IMG/VR virus record: IMGVR_UViG_3300037493_003182 | Coordinates: 1-49,020 of that record | DNA: 49,020 nt | Origin: a virus | Strand: one strand, 5' to 3' | In this document: positions 15,224 to 22,635 of the stretch, one piece after another | Numbering within the stretch: the stretch's first letter is position 1 | Layout of the letters: each line of letters begins with the position of its first letter | Notes under the pieces: model-generated | Database searches by the model: none | What the model was told of the DNA's origin: nothing | The model's input: the letters and a program-made list of their open reading frames with translations, nothing else | Made by a program: the position numbers and the translations under genes

Positions 15224-16239
15224 TGTGTATTATCATTGGTAAAGTATCAGGAGTTAAATTTCCTAAAGATGAGTATTTAAAAACATCAGAGTCACATAAT
15301 AGTGATGGGATTGGTATTGCATATCATAAGTTTGGAACAGATAAAGTTATAATTAAGAAAGATTTTAAAGACGTAAATGATTTAATTAAGTTTCAAAATG
15401 AAAATCTGAAAGAAGAGGATTCGGTCTTATATCATTTTAGATTTGCAACTCACGGATTAAAAGACGAAGGCAATAGACATCCTTTTCCAGCATCAAAGGA
15501 TGAAAATCTGTTACGCTCTGTAAATCTGGAAACGAATTTGGCCATAGCTCATAACGGAGTGTTATCTGAATATTCTGATAAAAAGAATAAACTGAGTGAC
15601 ACACAGTTATTTATTGGGGAAATAATGAGCGATGAGGTTATTATAAACAATATTAATAACGAGGTCATCTTGAGTTTAATTGCGGAAAGAGTATCGCCAA
15701 GTAGGCTGGCTATTATGCAAAAGAACGGAGACATTATATTCTTAAACACCTTTACAGAAGAAGACGGATGCCTGTATTCAAATACAAATTATAAAACGCC
15801 TAAATTTAATTACTTAAATACCAACTATTCAAGCGGTTGGTCGTATCAGGGTGAATATGGTGCATATGGACACGGCTATGGATTACCAAGTACATTAGAT
15901 GCGCAGGACGCTAAGGCAATAAAAGCCTTAAATAATAAATCATATGCAAATATTGTTAAATCAACGGCGTATAAAGCAAAGTGTGATGATTGTGCAAAAG
16001 AACAACATGTAATGGACGTAGAGAGTGGTGATGTTATATTAAAATTGTGTAAGAAGTGTAGAAAGAGATTTAGAAAAGATGAGAAGGAACGAAACTTGAC
16101 AGATAAACCGCCAACTCAGGACAGTGAGATGTATTATTGCGCATCGTGTCAAACATATTATCCAAAAAAAGGAATGATATCGATAACACAGGGAATATAT
16201 AGTTGTGAAGCGTGTTTTACATCGTTAACATTAGAATAA
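15223..16239 (+). CDS. Class II glutamine amidotransferase with C-terminal zinc ribbons
   Basis: 338 residues. The N-terminal Ntn-hydrolase domain begins MCIIIG, so Cys2 becomes the N-terminal nucleophile after Met removal. Other hallmarks: NSDGIGIAY (26-34), HFRFATHG (71-78), IAHNGVL (108-114) and SDTQLF (125-130). This domain releases ammonia from glutamine. The C-terminal 100 residues carry two four-Cys ribbons (CDDC/CKKC and CASC/CEAC) and a Gly/Tyr-rich linker. There is no synthase domain in the polypeptide, so the ammonia acceptor must be another protein; the flanking amidoligases and ATP-grasp enzyme are obvious partners. Translationally coupled to copy B (TAATG). Confidence 0.88.
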   Translation: MCIIIGKVSGVKFPKDEYLKTSESHNSDGIGIAYHKFGTDKVIIKKDFKDVNDLIKFQNENLKEEDSVLYHFRFATHGLKDEGNRHPFPASKDENLLRSVNLETNLAIAHNGVLSEYSDKKNKLSDTQLFIGEIMSDEVIINNINNEVILSLIAERVSPSRLAIMQKNGDIIFLNTFTEEDGCLYSNTNYKTPKFNYLNTNYSSGWSYQGEYGAYGHGYGLPSTLDAQDAKAIKALNNKSYANIVKSTAYKAKCDDCAKEQHVMDVESGDVILKLCKKCRKRFRKDEKERNLTDKPPTQDSEMYYCASCQTYYPKKGMISITQGIYSCEACFTSLTLE

Positions 16240-16251
16240 AAAGGAGCCAAT

Positions 16252-17493
16252 ATGAACAAGAAAGTATGTCGTAATTGTAAAGCGGATACTGGCGAACTTG
16301 ACATATACGATGAGGTAGTTCTTTGCAACGACTGTGTCAAAAAATACGTCGGAATATGTGAAACTTGCGGACAAAAACACCTTAAAAATCACCTAACCTC
16401 ATCTATGCAAAAAGAATATTGTCAGGAGTGTTTTAATAAGGTTGCAACGTATTGCAGGTGTTGTGATAAACGAGTATTGAAAGAAGATATTGTAGAGGAT
16501 GAGTTTGATAGTCAAAAAGTATGTAAATCATGTTATAAAAAACAATCAATAATCAGACGATATGATTTTAAACCGCCGGAATTAGAATTTCATAAGACTA
16601 ACTCAGATACGGATGAAAATCTATTACATATGGGATTTGAGTTAGAGGTTGAACCTAATCAACCAGACTATACCGCAGCGGAGATGTTACAAGTTTATCT
16701 GAAAAAACACAATCTATATAAATCTCACTATTATATGAAACATGATGGTAGTTTGCGTGGATTTGAGATAGTAAGTCAACCAATGACACTGAGATGCTTG
16801 CATCAGAAGGCAAAATTAAGTCAGATACTCAAGTTCATGCAAGAGAAGGGGTTTACTTCTTTCTTAGGAGGTAAGTGCGGATTTCACGTTCATGTGAGTA
16901 GAAAGTTTTTTAGTTCAGAAGAAGTCGATAACGGAGACTTACAGTTAAAAAAGTTGAGATTGTTTGTAATAACTAATAAACAATATATTAGAAGATTGTC
17001 CAGACGATATGGAATTGGTGAAGATAGATACTTTCGTTATGAAGATTGTGATTCAAAAGAAATCATTAAAGGACGTTCAAACACAAATCGATATTCAGCG
17101 TTAAATATATCGTTTCGTGGACAACAAACAGTTGAGTTTAGAATGTTTAGAGGTACGTTAAATTACAATAGAATATTAGCAACTTTACAATTTGTGGAGG
17201 CCGTTTGCTATTATACAGCAGCAGAATCAACAGGAATAACATCATTAATCAAAGATAAGAGTTGGGAAAACTTTATTGATTGGTGTAAACAGGTAGAGAG
17301 ATACAGTCATTTTGTAAGATACTGGGAAACAGAGGGTAAGAAAACACATTTACGAGCACCAACTGATAATGATAAAGAAGATGATATAGAAAAGAAGACA
17401 GCTAATTTAACTTGGAGAAGTGAAGTAGAATACCTTGAAAAGATGTATGGAAAAGACCATCACAATGTTAGAGCAATGAGAGAATTGGTATAA
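16252..17493 (+). CDS. Amidoligase-family enzyme 2 with N-terminal zinc modules
   Basis: 413 residues. The first 96 hold four Cys-pair modules (CRNC/CNDC, CETC/CQEC, CRCC/CKSC), arranged like treble-clef or LIM-type zinc fingers. The ligase domain follows: HMGFELEVE (126-134), MKHDGSLRGFEIVSQPMTL (162-180), CGFHVHVSRKFF (209-220) and TVEFRMFRGTL (293-303). The two amidoligases therefore match motif for motif, differing mainly by the zinc part, which could recruit substrate. AAAGGAGCC precedes the ATG. The end (LEKMYGKDHHNVRAMREL) is charged. Product and substrate unknown. Confidence 0.87.
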   Translation: MNKKVCRNCKADTGELDIYDEVVLCNDCVKKYVGICETCGQKHLKNHLTSSMQKEYCQECFNKVATYCRCCDKRVLKEDIVEDEFDSQKVCKSCYKKQSIIRRYDFKPPELEFHKTNSDTDENLLHMGFELEVEPNQPDYTAAEMLQVYLKKHNLYKSHYYMKHDGSLRGFEIVSQPMTLRCLHQKAKLSQILKFMQEKGFTSFLGGKCGFHVHVSRKFFSSEEVDNGDLQLKKLRLFVITNKQYIRRLSRRYGIGEDRYFRYEDCDSKEIIKGRSNTNRYSALNISFRGQQTVEFRMFRGTLNYNRILATLQFVEAVCYYTAAESTGITSLIKDKSWENFIDWCKQVERYSHFVRYWETEGKKTHLRAPTDNDKEDDIEKKTANLTWRSEVEYLEKMYGKDHHNVRAMRELV

Positions 17494-17507
17494 CCGTGGA
17501 GGCACAA

Positions 17508-17900
17508 ATGCAAACAATAAAAACCACAATATTTGACACTCTACTAACAATGTTGGAAACGGCCGCATTAAAAGAGTTTGATACTCTTAAAATAAACTAC
17601 TCAAAAAATGGATACGAAAAGGAACTAAAAGATAACTACGTTAAGCACAGAAAACACGCAATGCTCAAAGAAATCATAATGGCAATACGTAAGAAATGTG
17701 GAATAGTATGCGACACCGCAAGAAAATGCTATACGGAGTGGTTAGATATTATATCAAAAGATACACCGTTAGTTGTACATAATAAAACTTGTATAGAATG
17801 TAATAGGACGTTTCATATGATACACGACGATTATATGAAGATATTATTATCTGATAGTTGGATTAAAAGTCACGAATTTATTTGTGAAGATTGTAAATAA
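17508..17900 (+). CDS. Hypothetical zinc-knuckle protein (130 residues)
   Basis: Start set at ATG 17508 because GGAGG lies 5 bases upstream; the in-frame GTG at 17496 has none. Helical and basic (KELKDNYVKHRKHAMLKEI), ending with CIEC...CEDC about 35 residues apart, a zinc ribbon like those on the amidotransferase. It lies between amidoligase 2 and copy C. Possibly a partner sharing the same recognition module; function unknown. Confidence 0.65.
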   Translation: MQTIKTTIFDTLLTMLETAALKEFDTLKINYSKNGYEKELKDNYVKHRKHAMLKEIIMAIRKKCGIVCDTARKCYTEWLDIISKDTPLVVHNKTCIECNRTFHMIHDDYMKILLSDSWIKSHEFICEDCK

Positions 17901-17911
17901 AAGGAACTAAC

Positions 17912-18214
17912 ATGAATGAGTTTAAAGTAGGTGATGTGGTAAGATTGAAGACGATAGCGGAAGAACCCAGTAATATAGATATTTTTAACAGCGACTCTCT
18001 TCATGATAAAGAATTGGTAAAATGCACAAAAGTAACGGTTACATGTTGCCATTGCGGGATACTTCGTGTTTGTAATACTTCTGAGACATTGGAGTATGGG
18101 TGGTATGATTGGAGATTTACATTAGTAAAACCTAAACGCAAATCACCAATCAAACGAAAAAACTATGCACTGTGGATTCACAACATTGAGAAAAAAAGAA
18201 AGGCTCACCAATGA
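17912..18214 (+). CDS. Repeated-tail family protein, copy C
   Basis: 100 residues. MNEFKVGDVVRLKTIAEEP is close to copy A, and the middle has CCHCG and WYDWRFTLV. The tail is KRKSPIKRKNYALWIHNIE plus KKRKAHQ. The Gly of KRKGY is Asn here. It overlaps the next gene by four bases (ATGA). The body and tail vary independently among copies, which fits modular exchange. Confidence 0.83.
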   Translation: MNEFKVGDVVRLKTIAEEPSNIDIFNSDSLHDKELVKCTKVTVTCCHCGILRVCNTSETLEYGWYDWRFTLVKPKRKSPIKRKNYALWIHNIEKKRKAHQ

Positions 18215-18660
18215 AAACAGGATTCTTACAGTCATTATTAAAAGACGTTAATAGTCAAACAGATTCGGAATCACCAATGTCAACAGCAACACAGTTAGTC
18301 AATCATTATTTTAATAAAATATATAGCAACACCGCGGAGTGTGACTATATCTTAGGAAAGAAAATGACTCTAGTATGTATTGACTTGTTAACATGGTTGA
18401 ATTCAAGCAAGGATTATACTAAGTCAAAGTTATCATTTAGCTGGAAAGATAGTATTAAGAACGCAGATAAAAAATTAATACCATTAAAGAAGAAATTGTT
18501 TCATGGTTGGCTTACGGGTAAATTTAGTAAGTGGGAAAAAACTTTCTCTGAGAAACAGAATAAAAGCATAAGCGATAAAGAGTGTTTGAATATTATATCA
18601 CGATATAAGACTTTTAAAATAAGTGATTTAAATAATGTAAAAAAGGAGTTAGGCTTATGA
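18211..18660 (+). CDS. Hypothetical protein (149 residues)
   Basis: MKTGFLQSLLKDVNSQTDSESPM... mostly helical and basic, with no Cys cluster or catalytic motif I recognise. ATGA overlaps on both sides tie it to copy C and to the gene at 18657, so it belongs to the same transcript as the ligase cluster. Could be a dedicated partner or substrate. Confidence 0.6.
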   Translation: MKTGFLQSLLKDVNSQTDSESPMSTATQLVNHYFNKIYSNTAECDYILGKKMTLVCIDLLTWLNSSKDYTKSKLSFSWKDSIKNADKKLIPLKKKLFHGWLTGKFSKWEKTFSEKQNKSISDKECLNIISRYKTFKISDLNNVKKELGL

Positions 18661-18866
18661 ATGAAAAAAAGAAAGAAATTACTTGCAAACCACAGCAGGT
18701 ATATATAGTGATGTTAGACAATTATTGTGAAGGGTGTGGAGATACTTGTAACTGTCATGATAATTATCCGGGCGATGCATATGTAGCGTTTTTTGATAAA
18801 GACAAAGCAGAAACCGAGGCTAAAAGTTGGGGTGGATTTATAAAAGAAGTGGAGGTTCGAAAATGA
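18657..18866 (+). CDS. Hypothetical Cys-rich protein (69 residues)
   Basis: MNEKKKEITCKPQQVYIVMLDNYCEGCGDTCNCHDNYPGDAYVAFFDKDKAETEAKSW... The CEGCGDTCNCH cluster may hold zinc or an iron-sulphur centre. The VAFFDKDKAETEA segment is typical of small phage proteins. Overlaps copy D by four bases. Confidence 0.6.
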   Translation: MNEKKKEITCKPQQVYIVMLDNYCEGCGDTCNCHDNYPGDAYVAFFDKDKAETEAKSWGGFIKEVEVRK

Positions 18867-19150
18867 GTAATTTTAAAGTAGGTGATATTGTGTTAGTGAA
18901 CGGAGACCAAGTCGCAAGAGACTGGATGATACGTCACTCATTAGACTCAAACACTTGTAAATATGTTATCAACAGTGTCTCAGAGTCTGAAGACTATAGA
19001 GTGTGTCATATGGATGGAACATTCCTATGCTGGGCTGCCTCGTCACACCTAACACTGTTTAGAAAAAAGAAAACAACACCACTCAAACGTAAAGGCTACG
19101 CATTGTGGATACACAATATCGAATGTAAATCAAAGAGAGGAGTTAAATGA
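18863..19150 (+). CDS. Repeated-tail family protein, copy D
   Basis: 95 residues from ATG 18863 (preceded by GTGGAGG). The first 62 bases match the start of copy F at 21367 with two differences, so D and F share a recent common body. Body: MSNFKVGDIVLVNGDQVARD. Tail: TTPLKRKGYALWIHNIE followed by CKSKRGVK, very like copy B's ending. Coupled by ATGA to the ATP-grasp gene. Confidence 0.85.
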   Translation: MSNFKVGDIVLVNGDQVARDWMIRHSLDSNTCKYVINSVSESEDYRVCHMDGTFLCWAASSHLTLFRKKKTTPLKRKGYALWIHNIECKSKRGVK

Positions 19151-19950
19151 GTATTTTCATTCACCACACATTAAAGTCTGATACGGGGCCAAAGTTAGCA
19201 AAGGTACTACATAATGGCAAGAACGGATTTACATTAGACAGCGCAGAAGATAATTTTATTGTGAATTATGGACGGCGAGATAGCTCTTTAGCTAAACTGA
19301 ACACAAATATTGTATCAAATAAACTCGACCAATTAAAAATAATGCAACGCAATAACGTAAGTGTACCGGAGTGGTTTGAAATGACGGATATTAATAATCT
19401 GAGACCGTCTTATTTTCCGTTAATAGCGCGAAAATATCATCACACACAAGGAAGAGATGCAATATTTTTGCGTGCACCTGTATCGTTGAGAAAACGATGG
19501 AATAGAGTAACAAGAAAACGCGATTACTTTATTAAATATATTGCCAAATCAGAAGAGTATAGAGTGCATGTATTAGGCGACACTATTGCTGGAATAAGTA
19601 AGAAGATTAAATACTCAACAGTAATGAGAGATAGTGATGACGAGGATGACGCGGCTCATCAGTATATACCAACAACAGCACATCCTCATATCTGGAGTAG
19701 GTTACGAGGTTGGATTCAAGTTGACTATGACGGTACAGAGACAGAGAGTTTGAAGGAATTGGCAGTTAGAGCGTGTAAAGCATTGCGATATGACTTTGGG
19801 GCAGTAGATATCATTAAAGATTTAAATGGTAAACTATATGTATTGGAGATTAATAGTGCACCGAGATTAAATTTACGCAGACGCAGATTATATTGTAAAT
19901 ACTTTAGAGAGAAACAGAAAGCATTTTTGGAAGGGAGTCGCCATGAGTAA
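19147..19950 (+). CDS. RimK-like ATP-grasp ligase
   Basis: 267 residues. Lysine/ATP-binding strands PLIARKYHHTQGRDAIFL (91-108) and YFIKYIAKSEEYRVHVLGD (127-145) are followed by the acidic metal site FGAVDI (217-222) and VLEINSAPRLN (232-242), the classical ATP-grasp ending with Glu-x-Asn. Enzymes of this group activate a carboxylate as acyl phosphate and join it to an amine, as RimK adds glutamates to a protein tail. There is no separate N-terminal substrate domain of standard size. It is the third predicted amide-bond-forming enzyme of the cluster, flanked by copies D and E. Confidence 0.87.
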   Translation: MSIFIHHTLKSDTGPKLAKVLHNGKNGFTLDSAEDNFIVNYGRRDSSLAKLNTNIVSNKLDQLKIMQRNNVSVPEWFEMTDINNLRPSYFPLIARKYHHTQGRDAIFLRAPVSLRKRWNRVTRKRDYFIKYIAKSEEYRVHVLGDTIAGISKKIKYSTVMRDSDDEDDAAHQYIPTTAHPHIWSRLRGWIQVDYDGTETESLKELAVRACKALRYDFGAVDIIKDLNGKLYVLEINSAPRLNLRRRRLYCKYFREKQKAFLEGSRHE

Positions 19951-20275
19951 ATTCAAATCGGGTGACAGAGTAAGAGTGCGCGAGAACTATGAGGTCTCAG
20001 AATTGGTAGAATTAGAAGGAGTTATACTAGACAACAATCACTCTAATTCGTCGAAGAGATACATAGTGTCTTTTGAAAATATCATTTCGGAAATATCAGA
20101 GGAGATACGACACAAATATTTACATAGCTGCAGCGGAAGCTTACCAGTCAGAACAGGAAGATTTTTCTCTTCTGATGAAATTGAATTAGTCAAACGACCA
20201 AGGAAGAGAACGCCTGTAATTAAGCGTAAAGGTTATGCATTGTGGATACACAACATTGAAAGAAAACGTAAATAA
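19943..20275 (+). CDS. Repeated-tail family protein, copy E
   Basis: 110 residues. MSKFKSGDRVRVRENYEV body, different from the other copies in the middle, then DEIELVKRPRKRTPVIKR and KGYALWIHNIE, ending in RKRK. Forty bases are identical to copy B just before the tail. It overlaps the ATP-grasp gene by 8 bases and is followed by the RuvB-like gene. Confidence 0.85.
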   Translation: MSKFKSGDRVRVRENYEVSELVELEGVILDNNHSNSSKRYIVSFENIISEISEEIRHKYLHSCSGSLPVRTGRFFSSDEIELVKRPRKRTPVIKRKGYALWIHNIERKRK

Positions 20276-20283
20276 AGGATATT

Positions 20284-21354
20284 ATGGCAATATTATTTTG
20301 GTTAGTGTTACTTATTATTTTCGGGGTGATTTATTTTTTAACAAAAGATAAAGAAGTAACGAATAGATTACCTGAGATTTGGGATACAAAAGTGTCGTCG
20401 TCTGATTTACTACACATCGTAATATCGGAGCCAAAGATTAATGAAAATTCTTTAGTAAAAGTATCACCAACCACTAAAACAATGTTTAGACCGCAAACAT
20501 TGACCGAGTACATTGGACAAGCAAGAGCTAAAGAATTAATCAAATTAAATATAGAGAAGATAACAAGATTTAAGCCAATACATATTTTCTTGTCAGGAGA
20601 TAAAGGCCACGGAAAGACAACACTTGCAAATATTATTGCCAATATGTTACACGCGCAGTTTATTCAACGGATTGGGTCTCAAATGACTGATGTTGATGAT
20701 GTGATAGAGGTATTAAATTTAATAAATACCTCAGAAGAGCTTTGGACAGTATTATTTTTAGATGAAATTCATACAATGAAATGTAAACCAGAATTGTTTT
20801 ATACGATAATGGAAGACTTTAAACTGGCCGGACAAGCTATCAAGCCTTTTACTTTAATAGGGGCAACAACTGAAAAGAATGTATTTGCCGGGAAGTATGA
20901 ACCATTTCTGGACAGGTTTCAATGTATTGAATTAGAACCTTATAAAAATGAAGATATTGTAGCGATATTATCACAATATAAAAGACAAATGTGGAATAGT
21001 TTACCAGATAACGCAGAGCATTTGAGAATTATATCTGAAAACTGTAAACGAACACCGAGAATCGCCATCACACTGCTGGAAGATACATTAGTTGTCAACG
21101 ATATTACCAAGATATTAAAGTATCACGATATAGTTATCAATGGATTAACGAGTAAAGACATACAACTGTTGAGACTGTTGCGAGATATAAACAAACCCGT
21201 AGGAGAGGACGCATTATCACAAGCAATTGGTATCAATAAAAAAGATTATAAAACATTACATGAACCTTATTTAGCGAAAGAGCAATATATAATTAGAACT
21301 GGAAAAGGCAGAATAATTACGGCAAAAGGGTTAGCATTATTAGCAACACTATAA
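20284..21354 (+). CDS. Membrane-anchored RuvB-like AAA+ ATPase
   Basis: 356 residues. An N-terminal transmembrane helix (about 3-20, AILFWLVLLIIFGVIYFL) and a 45-residue linker precede a RuvB-type AAA+ core: MFRPQTLTEYIGQ (67-79), Walker A GDKGHGKTT (105-113), Walker B LFLDEIH (157-163), sensor-1 GATT (193-196), and FLDRF with probable arginine finger Arg211. The C-terminal winged helix keeps the RuvB ending (EPYLAKEQYIIRTGKGRIITAKG). Classical RuvB has no membrane anchor; with it, the ATPase would sit on the cytoplasmic membrane. No RuvA is seen. Position within the ligase cluster suggests it may act on modified proteins or DNA at the membrane rather than in Holliday junction migration. Confidence 0.85.
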   Translation: MAILFWLVLLIIFGVIYFLTKDKEVTNRLPEIWDTKVSSSDLLHIVISEPKINENSLVKVSPTTKTMFRPQTLTEYIGQARAKELIKLNIEKITRFKPIHIFLSGDKGHGKTTLANIIANMLHAQFIQRIGSQMTDVDDVIEVLNLINTSEELWTVLFLDEIHTMKCKPELFYTIMEDFKLAGQAIKPFTLIGATTEKNVFAGKYEPFLDRFQCIELEPYKNEDIVAILSQYKRQMWNSLPDNAEHLRIISENCKRTPRIAITLLEDTLVVNDITKILKYHDIVINGLTSKDIQLLRLLRDINKPVGEDALSQAIGINKKDYKTLHEPYLAKEQYIIRTGKGRIITAKGLALLATL

Positions 21355-21366
21355 GAAAGGTACTAT

Positions 21367-21636
21367 ATGAGTAAGTTTAAAGTAGGTGATATTGTGTTAG
21401 TGAACGGAAACCAAGTCGCAAGAGACTGTATGAAATCAGTCTCATTAGACTCGGATACTTGCCCATGCATCATCGTCAGCACCATAGATAGATTCTATAA
21501 CGTGTATCGCATGAACGGAACCTACCTTGGTACGGTAGATGATGGATACCTTACTTTTTATAAAAAGAGAATACCATTCAATGGTAAAGACCGCGCTCTT
21601 AAAATACACAATATCGAACGCAAAAGAAAGAGATAA
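21367..21636 (+). CDS. Repeated-tail family protein, copy F (divergent tail)
   Basis: 89 residues. The N-terminal body is nearly the same as copy D (60 of 62 bases). The tail is degraded: GKDRALKIHNIERKRKR keeps the IHNIE core but has lost KRKGY and the Trp. If the tail is functional, this copy shows which residues are dispensable or that it is decaying. GAAAGG lies upstream. Confidence 0.8.
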   Translation: MSKFKVGDIVLVNGNQVARDCMKSVSLDSDTCPCIIVSTIDRFYNVYRMNGTYLGTVDDGYLTFYKKRIPFNGKDRALKIHNIERKRKR

Positions 21637-21637
21637 T

Positions 21638-21901
21638 ATGAATAAATATATTTTTATTTGGTGGAAATTCGTAAAGAACAAAGATGAAGTTTATAAGAAC
21701 GAGACAATAGAAGAAACTTATTCATTTGGATATGGTGTTAAGTGTAAGTGTTTATTTCAAGCAAAAGATAATGACAGAGCTATTAGTTTTGGACACACGT
21801 TAGCACAAGAACACGACGCAACAATATACTCAATTCATCAAGTGTTGAATTTTGGAAAGGCACAAACACTCTACACAACGGAGGCTAAAAATGCCATCTA
21901 A
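21638..21901 (+). CDS. Hypothetical protein (87 residues)
   Basis: Start at ATG 21638; an open frame further upstream overlaps copy F and is not used. MNKYIFIWWKFVKNKDEVYKNETIEETYSFGYGVKCKCLFQAKDNDRAISFGHTLAQEHDATIYSIHQVL... Alpha/beta fold without a known motif. Its last bases hold GGAGG serving the broken copy G. Confidence 0.6.
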   Translation: MNKYIFIWWKFVKNKDEVYKNETIEETYSFGYGVKCKCLFQAKDNDRAISFGHTLAQEHDATIYSIHQVLNFGKAQTLYTTEAKNAI

Positions 21902-22066
21902 TGATACCTCATCTGATACGCCACGAAACCAGTGCACTTTAATATGGACGCAATTGATAGTATTGGTTTAGATGCATCAAGAAATACAATGCCTAAAAAA
22001 CAAAGTAAACCAAAACGTAAGAATTACGCTTTATGGATTCATAATATAGAGAAAGGAATGAAATGA
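21891..22066 (+). pseudogene. Repeated-tail family, copy G, frameshifted or reduced to the tail
   Basis: An ATG at 21891 with GGAGG 7 bases upstream opens a frame (MPSNDTSSDTPRNQ...) that stops at 21969-21971. The next frame (shift of -1) carries MDAIDSIGLDASRNTM then KRKNYALWIHNIEKGMK, from ATG 21944 to 22066 (40 residues), or from GTG 21932. The well-placed ribosome site belongs to the first frame and the conserved tail to the second, as expected for a single-base indel. The alternative is a short stand-alone tail peptide. No classical slippery heptamer is seen. The stop overlaps the next gene (ATGA). Confidence 0.6.
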
Positions 22067-22326
22067 AAAAATATAAAGTAATTGATTGTCAGTGCGATAG
22101 TTACTTTTGGGAAGGACATAAATTTAAATCAAAAGAAGAAATTGTTGACGCTTTAGCAAGTTATCACGATGTTGACTTTCTGGAGGCGTTTGAAGATGAC
22201 GATGAGCAAGCACCAAATGATATATATGATTTTCTTGATAAGTTTTTAACAACACAACTTAAATTAGATTTTTTATTAGACCATGGAACCTGGGAAATTG
22301 AGGAGGTAGAATATGAAAAAGTTTAA
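22063..22326 (+). CDS. Hypothetical acidic protein (87 residues)
   Basis: MKKYKVIDCQCDSYFWEGHKFKSKEEIVDALASYHDVDF... ends GTWEIEEVEYEKV. Acidic centre (FEDDDEQAPND). ATGA overlap with copy G upstream and 14-base overlap with the next gene downstream. No known motif. Confidence 0.65.
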   Translation: MKKYKVIDCQCDSYFWEGHKFKSKEEIVDALASYHDVDFLEAFEDDDEQAPNDIYDFLDKFLTTQLKLDFLLDHGTWEIEEVEYEKV

Positions 22327-22471
22327 AGTAACTTTCGTTGAAGAAATTGAATGTGAGGACGAAGAACAAGCATATGATATTTTATTAGAAATATTAAATG
22401 AGACTGTTAAAGCAGAAGATGTTACTGCATTTAATTTTAAAGAAATAAAAACAAAAAAGAGGTTAGTATGA
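22313..22471 (+). CDS. Hypothetical acidic protein (52 residues)
   Basis: MKKFKVTFVEEIECEDEEQAYDILLEILNETVKAEDVTAF... a strand-helix layout with acidic helices. GAGGAGG inside the preceding gene is its ribosome binding site. ATGA-coupled to the next gene. Function unknown. Confidence 0.6.
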   Translation: MKKFKVTFVEEIECEDEEQAYDILLEILNETVKAEDVTAFNFKEIKTKKRLV

Positions 22472-22635
22472 AGTATAAACCATACAACACAATCGAAATT
22501 CATGATGACAAAAGAGCGCGATTACTAAAATATGATGATTATAGTATAAGAATTAAGGGAATAGTTTACGAAGTATCAGTATGTAGAGATACTCATGAAC
22601 TGTTTATTAATAAAGATGAAAACCAAGGAGACTAG
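22468..22635 (+). CDS. Hypothetical protein (55 residues)
   Basis: MKYKPYNTIEIHDDKRARLLKYDDYSIRIKGIVYEVSVCRDTHELFINKD... Short beta-rich protein ending in a TAG directly before the rtcB start; its last codons supply AAGGAG for rtcB. No motif recognised. Confidence 0.6.
   Translation: MKYKPYNTIEIHDDKRARLLKYDDYSIRIKGIVYEVSVCRDTHELFINKDENQGD

Noticed and set aside
21891-21975. Programmed -1 frameshift joining the start and tail of copy G
   Set aside because: No X-XXY-YYZ slippery heptamer with a following structure was found; a simple indel is a simpler reading.
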